Shown one piece after another: positions 6,662-12,661 of a DNA stretch of 12,661 nt. Source of the stretch: Caldifarciminota bacterium UBA5631 (GTDB lineage: Bacteria > Hydrothermota > Hydrothermia > UBA1063); contig DIJZ01000021.1 of the NCBI GenBank assembly GCA_002421425.1, positions 1-12,661 on the forward strand, given 5' to 3'. The position numbers were made by a program, and so were the translations under genes. Under the pieces are notes generated by a model. It worked only from the letters and a program-made list of their open reading frames with translations. It had not been told where the DNA came from and made no database searches. Each line of letters starts with the position of its first letter. Within the stretch, counting starts at the first letter, position 1.

Positions 6662-8959
6662 CTATTTCAGACACCGCGTCTTTGTGATGCTGTATTCAGA
6701 TAAATCTGACTTTCTTATTCCAAATTTCTCAAGGAGTACGCGGGTCAGAGATTCCTTACTCAAATCTACAACAAACTCTCTGACAGTACCAGAGGAAGAT
6801 AGCACGAAGGACGCTCTGGAATAATCTGTCCATCTGGGTTTTTTATCAACCCTTTCAAGTCCCAAGAACTCCAGACCTTCTGGAGCCACTACGTTAAGTG
6901 ACCCAAAAACGGCAACTGGACTCTGGAGCTCTGCGGATTCAAAGTAGAAATACTCCTCCTCACTCTCTACTCCCAGAGGAAGAGGATTAGGCATTGAGAT
7001 AATGGGCCTCGGCACAAATCCTTTAGTGTATTTGAGTTCCACGCCACATATTCTTAACAGGTTTATTAGAAGCCTCACGATATCCCTTTGAGATAGAAAC
7101 CGAGCTGTTCCTGAGACTTTGTAAGAGAGCAAATAGCCCAGTTGCTTCCGCTCTGGCTGAACTTCCTTTATTTCCTGAACCTCAGGAAATACTACCTTTT
7201 CAGGGAATCCTTTCTTACATAGCTCGTAGTTCTCTTTCAGCCAGATACCGCAGCCATTACAACCGTATCTCATACAATCTGACGTGTACTCCTTTCTCAG
7301 CGATTTTTTATACTCCTCCCTCAGAAAACGGGAAAATACACCTGTTTCTACGAACTCCCACGGTAGCTCCTCCTCAGGATTTCTTCTTTTCAGGTAGTCC
7401 GCAAGGCTTAATCCCTGACTTTCAAAAGCCCTTTGATAGAGCCCAAAATCGAAAAATTCACTTCTGGAGTCGAACTTTGCACCGCTGGTGAACGCATTCA
7501 AAATGACCCCGGAGAGCCTTTCATCACCTCTTCCAAGTGCACCTTCCAGGGCACTCATATATGGATCGTGGAAGGATATTTGTAAATTTCTTATTCCGTG
7601 AAGGAAGCTCTTTAGATATTTTATCTTCTCGTAGACTTTTTCGGGCAGTTCCTGTTCCTCAAATTGAAAAGGCGTATGAGGACGCGGTACGAAGGGAGAT
7701 ATTGCTGCCTTGAAAGTTATACTTCTGAACTCCCTACACAAGTTCTTCAAAAAGTATGCCATTTCTTTAATTTCACTGAGTGTTTCGCCCGGAAGCCCTA
7801 TCATCAGATATAGCTTCACATGTCTGAACCGAAATTTCCTTGCTATATCAAGAGAACTAAACACTTCAGAGAGGGATACGTTTTTGTTTATAGCCTTTCT
7901 GAGATTTTCTGAAACCACTTCCGGTGCCAGCGTTATGCCAAACCTTCGCAGATCCTCAAACTCCGTGAGAAGGCGTTCATCCAGCGCATTGACGGGCAAA
8001 CTTGGAAGGGAAATGTGAACGTCCTTTAGATTCCTTTTTATTAACCTGATAACCTCTGTAAGGAAAGGATAGTCAGATATTGAGAAAGCAAGAAGTCCAA
8101 CCTCATCAAAACCTGTTTTCGAAACTCCCTCCTTTGTAATTCTTAGAACCTCATCAGGCTCTCGAATCCTCAACGGTCTGTATGTAAATCCCCCCTGGCA
8201 AAACCTACATCCCCTTGTACATCCACGCATTACCTCGACCACATATCTGTGATGCACAATCTCTATGTTTGGAACGATCTGAGTTGTAGGGAAATCTGCT
8301 CTTTCAAAATTCGCTACCGCTCTCTTCACCTCCCTTGAAATACCTGGAACATATACCCCGTCTACTTTTGATACTTCCCGGAGCAAATCTTCCCTGGTTA
8401 TCCTGCCCAACTTGTGTTCTCTAAGTACGGGCAAAAGTGCCTTTACAACATTTTCTCCTTCTCCCACTACAAAAAAGTCAACAAAGGACTCCACAGGAAG
8501 CGGATTATAGGAGGAAGGACCCCCCACCACTACCAGGGGGAAGCTGCCTCCAAACCTGGCCTCCCGATATAAAGGAATCTGTGAAAGTTCAAGGGCCAAG
8601 AGTAAATTGGAATAATTCAACTCGGTATGGAGAGAGATTCCAAGGAAATCAAGGTCTCGAACTGGGGTATAGGTATCAAGAGTAAACAGAGGAATCTGGT
8701 TCTTTTTCATATAGTCAATAGCATCAACCCAGGGCAGAAATACCCTCTCAGCAAATACATCTGAAAACTGATTGAATATGTGATAGATTATCTTCATCCC
8801 AAGATTAGACATACCTATTTCATAGGTCTCAGGATAGAGAAGTCCGACCCTGATGGTGTTCGTTCCTACTTCCTTTCTTACTGCATTGAATTCAGTACCA
8901 AGGTACCTGCCTGGTTTCTCGAGGTTGAGAAGGTCAAGCCCGAAGGGATGAGATTTCAT
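6662..8959 (-). CDS. B12-type radical SAM protein fused to a DUF2344 (radical SAM-linked) domain
   Basis: A 765-residue fusion of the widespread but uncharacterised TIGR03960-type radical SAM protein and its usual partner, a TIGR03936/DUF2344 domain. The N-terminal ~220 residues are a cobalamin-binding-like Rossmann region (VGLLYPETYEIGMSNLG, VVVGGPSSYNPLP, FFVVGEGE). The radical SAM core holds C247, C251 and C254 in CTRGCRFCQGG, then LMIGLPGET (385-393) and SPFVPRPHTPFQ (421-432). A second cysteine group, C562, C567, C570 and C581, could bind an auxiliary cluster. DUF2344 covers about 607-765 (SYKVSGTARFLSQRD, KGFVPRPIISMPNPLPLG). In other bacteria this pair is often near rplU, rpmA and ribonuclease G genes, hinting at an RNA or ribosome role, but none are visible here. 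Its ATG overlaps the stop of the YchF-like gene by 4 nt (ATGA), indicating coupled translation. Confidence 0.93.
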   Translation of the reverse strand: MKSHPFGLDLLNLEKPGRYLGTEFNAVRKEVGTNTIRVGLLYPETYEIGMSNLGMKIIYHIFNQFSDVFAERVFLPWVDAIDYMKKNQIPLFTLDTYTPVRDLDFLGISLHTELNYSNLLLALELSQIPLYREARFGGSFPLVVVGGPSSYNPLPVESFVDFFVVGEGENVVKALLPVLREHKLGRITREDLLREVSKVDGVYVPGISREVKRAVANFERADFPTTQIVPNIEIVHHRYVVEVMRGCTRGCRFCQGGFTYRPLRIREPDEVLRITKEGVSKTGFDEVGLLAFSISDYPFLTEVIRLIKRNLKDVHISLPSLPVNALDERLLTEFEDLRRFGITLAPEVVSENLRKAINKNVSLSEVFSSLDIARKFRFRHVKLYLMIGLPGETLSEIKEMAYFLKNLCREFRSITFKAAISPFVPRPHTPFQFEEQELPEKVYEKIKYLKSFLHGIRNLQISFHDPYMSALEGALGRGDERLSGVILNAFTSGAKFDSRSEFFDFGLYQRAFESQGLSLADYLKRRNPEEELPWEFVETGVFSRFLREEYKKSLRKEYTSDCMRYGCNGCGIWLKENYELCKKGFPEKVVFPEVQEIKEVQPERKQLGYLLSYKVSGTARFLSQRDIVRLLINLLRICGVELKYTKGFVPRPIISMPNPLPLGVESEEEYFYFESAELQSPVAVFGSLNVVAPEGLEFLGLERVDKKPRWTDYSRASFVLSSSGTVREFVVDLSKESLTRVLLEKFGIRKSDLSEYSITKTRCLK

Positions 8960-9990
8960 ACGGAAAACCTTACGAGCACAACATCACCGTCTTTTACAAC
9001 ATAATCCTTGCCCTCCAGGCGGAAAAGCCCCATCTCTTTAGCTTTCTTTTCACTGCCTGCCCTCTTCAAATCCTCTATGTGAATGATCTCAGCCCTTATG
9101 AACCCCCGTTCGAGGTCACTGTGGATTTTTCCTGCGGCTTCTCTGACCGTTGAACCTTTCTTCACGTACCACACATGGGCTTCAGTCTTACCTGCAGTGT
9201 AGAAAACTGTAATTCCAAGAGCATCCTTTACAGAGGTTGATATGCTTACCTTTACTCCTTTACTAATCCCAAAGCTTCCGAGAATTTCGTTTCTCTCGGA
9301 TGGTGACACCTTAATCAACTCCTTTTCAATTTCCAGGGAAGTAACAAAAAACGGAGAATTGCGTTCCATTATCTTTTCGAGAACGCTATCAGGTATTGGA
9401 TCGGAAATCCTTGCTTCTTCACGGTTAATAACGAATATCTGTGGAAGCCTTGAAAGGAACAAAAAACCTTTGACGAGATCACTTTCACCAGGCAAAAACT
9501 CGAGAGAATGCAAAGGCTTTTCCGATGACAACCATTTATCTATCTTTTCGAGGATCGCAATTTCCTGTTCATTCACTTTTCTCTTCAGTTTCTCTCTATT
9601 AAGAAATTCGAGCCTCTTTTCTACAAAGTCCAGATCTGTGAGTAACAGCTTATATTCGAGGTTATAAAAGGTAGACTCCAGATTCTGATCCTGTACGTCG
9701 GAAATTACGCATATAAGAGCCTCCATGTTAGAAAGTTCATTCTTTATTTCCCCCTTCTTCTCATCCTTCCACATTTTTCCAAGACCTTCAAAATCATATA
9801 CCTCAAGATGGAGGGGGGTCTTCTTTTGCGACTCGTAAACATCTGCAAGAAAGTCCAGGTTGGGATCCTCGAGTATGAAGGTGCCGAATCCAGAAAAGTA
9901 CCCCGAGCCCTTTGAAAAGTTGTCTTCCGTCAAAACTCTGAGGAGAGTACTCTTACCGGTGAGAGTTTCGCCAACAATGGCAAGTTTCAT
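8956..9990 (-). CDS. Divergent YchF-like GTPase/ATPase with TGS domain
   Basis: A 344-residue relative of YchF, an OBG-family P-loop protein that binds ribosomes and usually prefers ATP (family knowledge). Canonical YchF is about 363 residues. Visible here are the P-loop GETLTGKST (7-15), a DxxG-type DFEGL (66-70), a helical segment around 110-155 matching YchF's coiled-coil insert, and NREE (189-192) where YchF has NxxE in place of NKxD. The C-terminal TGS domain (about 259-344) contains AAGKIHSDLERGFIRAEI and ends LEGKDYVVKDGDVVLVRFSV, very like YchF. It departs from canonical YchF in three ways: the P-loop lacks the usual LPNVGKS form, the KGASKGEGLGN switch II stretch is replaced by a charged unrelated segment, and YchF's nearby histidine (H114 in E. 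coli) is absent. Family assignment is secure; whether it is the genome's main YchF or a paralogue is open. Start and stop overlap both neighbours. Confidence 0.86.
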   Translation of the reverse strand: MKLAIVGETLTGKSTLLRVLTEDNFSKGSGYFSGFGTFILEDPNLDFLADVYESQKKTPLHLEVYDFEGLGKMWKDEKKGEIKNELSNMEALICVISDVQDQNLESTFYNLEYKLLLTDLDFVEKRLEFLNREKLKRKVNEQEIAILEKIDKWLSSEKPLHSLEFLPGESDLVKGFLFLSRLPQIFVINREEARISDPIPDSVLEKIMERNSPFFVTSLEIEKELIKVSPSERNEILGSFGISKGVKVSISTSVKDALGITVFYTAGKTEAHVWYVKKGSTVREAAGKIHSDLERGFIRAEIIHIEDLKRAGSEKKAKEMGLFRLEGKDYVVKDGDVVLVRFSV

Positions 9991-11666
9991 TAGAAAAGGC
10001 CTGTTATTTTTCCATCATCATTAATATCAATGGACTCTGCCGATGGAATCTTAGGTAGCCCCGGCATCGTCATTATTTCTCCAGCAATGGGAACAACGAA
10101 CCCTGCTCCTGCACTTAATCGCACCTCTCTAATATGCAATGAGAAATTCTTTGGTCTCCCAACCAGTTTTGGATCGCCTGAAAGTGAAAGCTGTGTTTTT
10201 GCAATGCATACATAAAGATTCCCGAACCCATTCTTCTCAAGATTCTTAATGTCCTGCTCTGCATCTCTGTCAATTATTATTTCTTTTGCGCCATAAATGT
10301 TCCATGCGATCTTCTCAATTTTTTCTTTTATGGATTCGTTAACATCGTAAACAAAATTTATGTCCCCATTCGATTTTGACGCAACCTGAACGACTTTCCT
10401 CGCCAGATCAAGGCCACCTTCCCCACCTTTTGACCAAACCTCCACAATAGAAATCTCTTTGCCTTTTGAAGTCACATAATTTACAACTTCATCAAGTACC
10501 CGTTGCGTGTCTGACGGAAATCTATTTAAAGCTACAACAAAAGGAAGACCATAAAAGTCAAGATTTTCCATGTGTTTATCGAGATTTTCAAAACCTTTCC
10601 TCAAAGATTCGACATCTTCCTTTGAAAGGTCAGTCTTTTTTACCCCTCCATGGTGTTTTAGCGCTCTCACTGATGTAACCAGCACTGCTGCCTTTGGCCG
10701 GAGGTCTCCTACTCTGGACACAATATCTACAAATTTCTCCCCACCAAGATCCGTTCCAAATCCAGCCTCTGTTATGACATAGTCTGCAAGTTTCAGTGCA
10801 AGCTTTATGGCAATTATAGAATTAGTTCCGTGAGCAATATTGGCAAAGGGACCTGTATGGATAAAAGCTGGATTGTTTTCCAGGGATTGAACAAAATTTG
10901 GCTTGAAGGCGTCCCTCAGCAGGGCTCCAACAGCACCGTGTACTTTGAGATTGGAAACTGTCACTGGTTCTCCATTTCTGGTATACCCTACTACAATATT
11001 TGAGATCCTTTCTTTCAAGTCTCTGTAATTCATTGAAAGACCGAGAATTGCCATTATTTCAGATGCTGCAGTGATATCAAAACCGTCTTCTCTGGGAAAC
11101 CCGTTCGTAGAACCGCCGAGGCCTACAATTATCTTCCTGAGCGCCCTATCATTCAAATCAATGACTCTCTTCCAGGTTACTTCACGGGGATCTATTCCAA
11201 TTTCGTTACCATGCTGTATATGATTATCAATAATAGCAGAAATCAGATTATGAGCGATAGTAATAGCATGGAAATCACCCGTGAAGTGCAAGTTAATGTC
11301 CTCCATCGGAACTACCTGGGAGTACCCACCACCAGCGGCGCCGCCCTTAATGCCGAATACTGGACCCATTGAAGGTTCTCTCAAAGTAACAATCGATCTG
11401 TGACCCAGCCTGTTTATTGCATCGGAAAGGCCTATTGAGACTGTAGTTTTACCTTCACCAAAAGGAGTCGGCGTAGTCGCAGTTACCAGTATCAGGTTCC
11501 CTTCCTTTTTATCCTTTAGTTCATCGGTCTCAAGAATTTTTGGATTTATTTTTGCTTTAAAGTCTCCACAATGGGTAATATAACGGCAGTCAATACCCAG
11601 CTTCGCGGCAATGTGATCAATGCTCAAAAGCTTCACGCTACTTGCTATCTCTATATCACTTTTCAT
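9990..11666 (-). CDS. fhs: Formate-tetrahydrofolate ligase (10-formyl-THF synthetase)
   Basis: Makes 10-formyltetrahydrofolate from formate, tetrahydrofolate and ATP, in the cytoplasm. The product feeds purine synthesis and Met-tRNA formylation, and in acetogens it starts the methyl branch of the Wood-Ljungdahl pathway. The 558-residue length is typical. The P-loop reads TPTPFGEGKTT (about 65-75). Other family segments are present: EPSMGPVFGIKGGAAGGGY, NLHFTGDFHAI, HTGPFANIAHG, TEAGFGTDLGGEKF and GLPKIPSAESIDI near the C-terminus. No key segment is missing. A good ribosome binding site, AAAGGAG (plus-strand 11679-11685), lies inside the end of folD, and the ATG overlaps folD by 11 nt, so the two are translated together. 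The stop codon shares one base with the start of the YchF-like gene (TAATG). Confidence 0.98.
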   Translation of the reverse strand: MKSDIEIASSVKLLSIDHIAAKLGIDCRYITHCGDFKAKINPKILETDELKDKKEGNLILVTATTPTPFGEGKTTVSIGLSDAINRLGHRSIVTLREPSMGPVFGIKGGAAGGGYSQVVPMEDINLHFTGDFHAITIAHNLISAIIDNHIQHGNEIGIDPREVTWKRVIDLNDRALRKIIVGLGGSTNGFPREDGFDITAASEIMAILGLSMNYRDLKERISNIVVGYTRNGEPVTVSNLKVHGAVGALLRDAFKPNFVQSLENNPAFIHTGPFANIAHGTNSIIAIKLALKLADYVITEAGFGTDLGGEKFVDIVSRVGDLRPKAAVLVTSVRALKHHGGVKKTDLSKEDVESLRKGFENLDKHMENLDFYGLPFVVALNRFPSDTQRVLDEVVNYVTSKGKEISIVEVWSKGGEGGLDLARKVVQVASKSNGDINFVYDVNESIKEKIEKIAWNIYGAKEIIIDRDAEQDIKNLEKNGFGNLYVCIAKTQLSLSGDPKLVGRPKNFSLHIREVRLSAGAGFVVPIAGEIMTMPGLPKIPSAESIDINDDGKITGLF

Positions 11667-12489
11667 AACGCAGCTTCACTCCTTTTATTATATTCCTAAA
11701 AATCATTATGTCAGTTACTGACCCAACACCACCAGGAACTGGCGTTATAAATGCTGACTTTTCCTTAATCCTCTCAAAATCCACATCACCTACAATTTTA
11801 CCATCAACTTCATTTATGCCTACGTCAACTACAAAAGCCCCCTCTTTGACCATATCTTCAGTTAAAAAGTGCGGTTTTCCAACAGCAGAGACAATGATAT
11901 CGGCACAAAGAGTATAGGCTTTGATGTCCTTTGACAAAGAATGGCATACTGTACACGTAGCATCCTCGTTCATAAGCATAACAGCAATGGGTAGACCCGA
12001 TCTGAAGCTCCTTCCGAGGATACATGCATTCTTACCCTTAATGTCATATCCTGCTTCCTTAATAATTCTTATTACGGCATCAGCAGTTGCAGGACGTAGA
12101 CCTTTATCTTTTCTAATTAGTTTCCCAAGATTCAACGGAGAGGCACCGTCTACATCTTTCTCAGGCATTATAAATGAGGTATAGTAAAGATAATCACGCT
12201 TATTCTGAATCTGGATCATTATACCGTCAACGTCCTCCTCCCTGTTTTTATTTTCAATTAGAGACTTGAGCTCATCGATGTTCGCTATGAGTAATACTTC
12301 AACTTCTACTCCCAGCTTCTTCGCAACCCGATTAAGAGAATGGACATACATTTCATCGGCAGATTGAGGACGAAATTGTAGAATCGAGAGTTTTAAAGGG
12401 CGTGATAGTTTTAGCTCACCCAGCTCGGACACAAGTTCCTGTAAGACCTTTTCTCTAATCAATCGCCCGTCAATAACAACTGCTGACAT
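11656..12489 (-). CDS. folD: FolD-type methylene-THF dehydrogenase, cyclohydrolase site altered
   Basis: FolD enzymes oxidise 5,10-methylene-THF to methenyl-THF and usually hydrolyse it to 10-formyl-THF. The 277-residue length is normal. Conserved parts are the substrate-domain Tyr (Y48), Q93, PEKDVDG (109-115), a nucleotide-binding ILGRSFRSGLP (157-167), SAVGKP (201-206), VVDVGIN (220-226) and TPVPGGVGSVT (249-259). Two departures stand out. The family motif YVxSK reads YVHSL, with L52 in place of the catalytic lysine (K54 in E. coli), and QLPLP reads QIQNK. The enzyme may be a dehydrogenase without normal cyclohydrolase activity, or may do something else. First gene of the five-gene operon and 36 nt from tRNA-Met. 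No Shine-Dalgarno sequence precedes the ATG; instead a TAAAAT box ends 6 nt upstream, the spacing of a leaderless mRNA. The start fits the family N-terminus (VVIDGRLI). Confidence 0.92.
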   Translation of the reverse strand: MSAVVIDGRLIREKVLQELVSELGELKLSRPLKLSILQFRPQSADEMYVHSLNRVAKKLGVEVEVLLIANIDELKSLIENKNREEDVDGIMIQIQNKRDYLYYTSFIMPEKDVDGASPLNLGKLIRKDKGLRPATADAVIRIIKEAGYDIKGKNACILGRSFRSGLPIAVMLMNEDATCTVCHSLSKDIKAYTLCADIIVSAVGKPHFLTEDMVKEGAFVVDVGINEVDGKIVGDVDFERIKEKSAFITPVPGGVGSVTDIMIFRNIIKGVKLRYEK

Positions 12490-12495
12490 AGGAAT

Positions 12496-12524
12496 ATTTT
12501 AAACGCGAATAACTGGAATATAAA
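12496..12524 (-). promoter_or_regulatory. Possible leaderless promoter of the folD operon
   Basis: On the minus strand, TTTATA (12519-12524) and TAAAAT (12496-12501) are 17 nt apart. The -10 box is good (5 of 6), the -35 weak (4 of 6). The -10 box ends 6 nt before the folD ATG, so transcription would begin at the start codon itself. This matches the absence of a Shine-Dalgarno sequence. The region is AT-rich, and read-through from the upstream tRNA genes is an equally simple way to transcribe the operon. Confidence 0.4.
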
Positions 12525-12525
12525 A

Positions 12526-12601
12526 TGGTGGCGGCGGAGGGAGTCGAACCCCCGACACGAGGATTATGATTCCTCTGCTCTGCCAGCTGAGCTACACCGC
12601 C
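12526..12601 (-). tRNA. tRNA-Met (elongator, anticodon CAT)
   Basis: Minus-strand cloverleaf. The acceptor stem is GGCGGTG/CGCCGCC (one G-T pair), the D stem GCTC/GAGC, and the anticodon stem GAGGA/TCCTC with loop ATCATAA, giving anticodon CAT. The T arm is GGGGG-TTCGACT-CCCTC and the discriminator is A. CCA appears to be encoded (12526-12528), unlike in the other two tRNAs here. The acceptor, D and T arms resemble elongator tRNA-Met of Firmicutes, and the GGG:CCC anticodon pairs of an initiator are absent. A tRNA-Ile with modified CAU is the main alternative. Base 32 is A, where a pyrimidine is usual. Confidence 0.92.
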
Positions 12602-12614
12602 TTTAGTAAGACAG

Positions 12615-12661
12615 TAGCGGGGGCTGGATTTGAACCAGCGACCTTCGGGTTATGAGCCCGA
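12615..12661 (-). tRNA. tRNA-fMet (initiator, anticodon CAT), partial at window edge
   Basis: Only the 3' part lies inside the window: anticodon stem TCGGG/CCCGA with loop CTCATAA (anticodon CAT), variable loop AGGTC, T arm GCTGG-TTCAAAT-CCAGC, acceptor 3' strand CCCCGCT and discriminator A. The three G:C pairs next to the anticodon loop mark an initiator tRNA. The 5' half is beyond position 12661. CCA is not encoded (the discriminator is followed by CTGT). Base 72 is T, where bacterial initiators normally have A. It lies 13 nt upstream of tRNA-Met on the same strand. Confidence 0.9.

Noticed and set aside
1..12661. CRISPR array, insertion sequence, phage or toxin-antitoxin genes
   Set aside because: No regular short repeats, transposase or integrase motifs, terminal inverted repeats or small paired genes were seen. 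The only tandem repeats are the coding CBM48-like modules.

Overview
The window looks like chromosomal DNA from a bacterium, most likely an anaerobic thermophile. The signs are a secreted GH57 alpha-glucanase, a formate-tetrahydrofolate ligase, two radical SAM proteins, Lys/Glu-rich proteins and arginine codons that are mostly AGA/AGG. The bacterial type II fatty acid genes (acpP, fabF) and the bacterial-style initiator tRNA rule out an archaeon. I cannot fix the phylum from sequence alone. No insertion sequences, phage genes, CRISPR arrays or pseudogenes were seen, and coding density is very high.

Layout. (1) Positions 57-1679, minus strand: tRNA-Leu(CAG), then acpP, then fabF. A consensus promoter lies just upstream of the tRNA, and only 28 nt separate the tRNA from acpP, so the three are probably cotranscribed. 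(2) Positions 1680-1894: a 215-bp divergent intergenic region with two oppositely facing promoters, each with a 17-bp spacer. (3) Positions 1895-5368, plus strand: one large secreted GH57 glucanase with three tandem N-terminal CBM48-like modules and a glucodextranase-type C-terminal module. (4) Positions 5371-12489, minus strand: a tightly packed five-gene operon read in the order folD, fhs, YchF-like GTPase, B12/radical SAM-DUF2344 fusion, second radical SAM protein. Its junctions are 11-nt, 1-nt and 4-nt overlaps and a 4-nt gap. It converges on the glucanase with only 2 nt between the stop codons. (5) Positions 12526-12661, minus strand: tRNA-Met(CAU) and a partial initiator tRNA-fMet(CAU), directly upstream of folD.

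How the genes fit together. Fhs charges tetrahydrofolate with formate. FolD-type enzymes interconvert methylene-, methenyl- and 10-formyl-tetrahydrofolate. The FolD here, however, has leucine where the family's catalytic lysine should be, so its cyclohydrolase step is doubtful. 10-Formyl-tetrahydrofolate is also the donor for formylating Met-tRNAfMet, whose gene lies directly upstream. The YchF-like protein belongs to a ribosome-binding family but has degenerate switch regions. It is locked by overlaps between fhs and an uncharacterised radical SAM fusion. This cluster (divergent FolD, Fhs, degenerate YchF, two radical SAM proteins) is the least explained part of the window. The glucanase is a separate module for alpha-glucan breakdown outside the cytoplasm.
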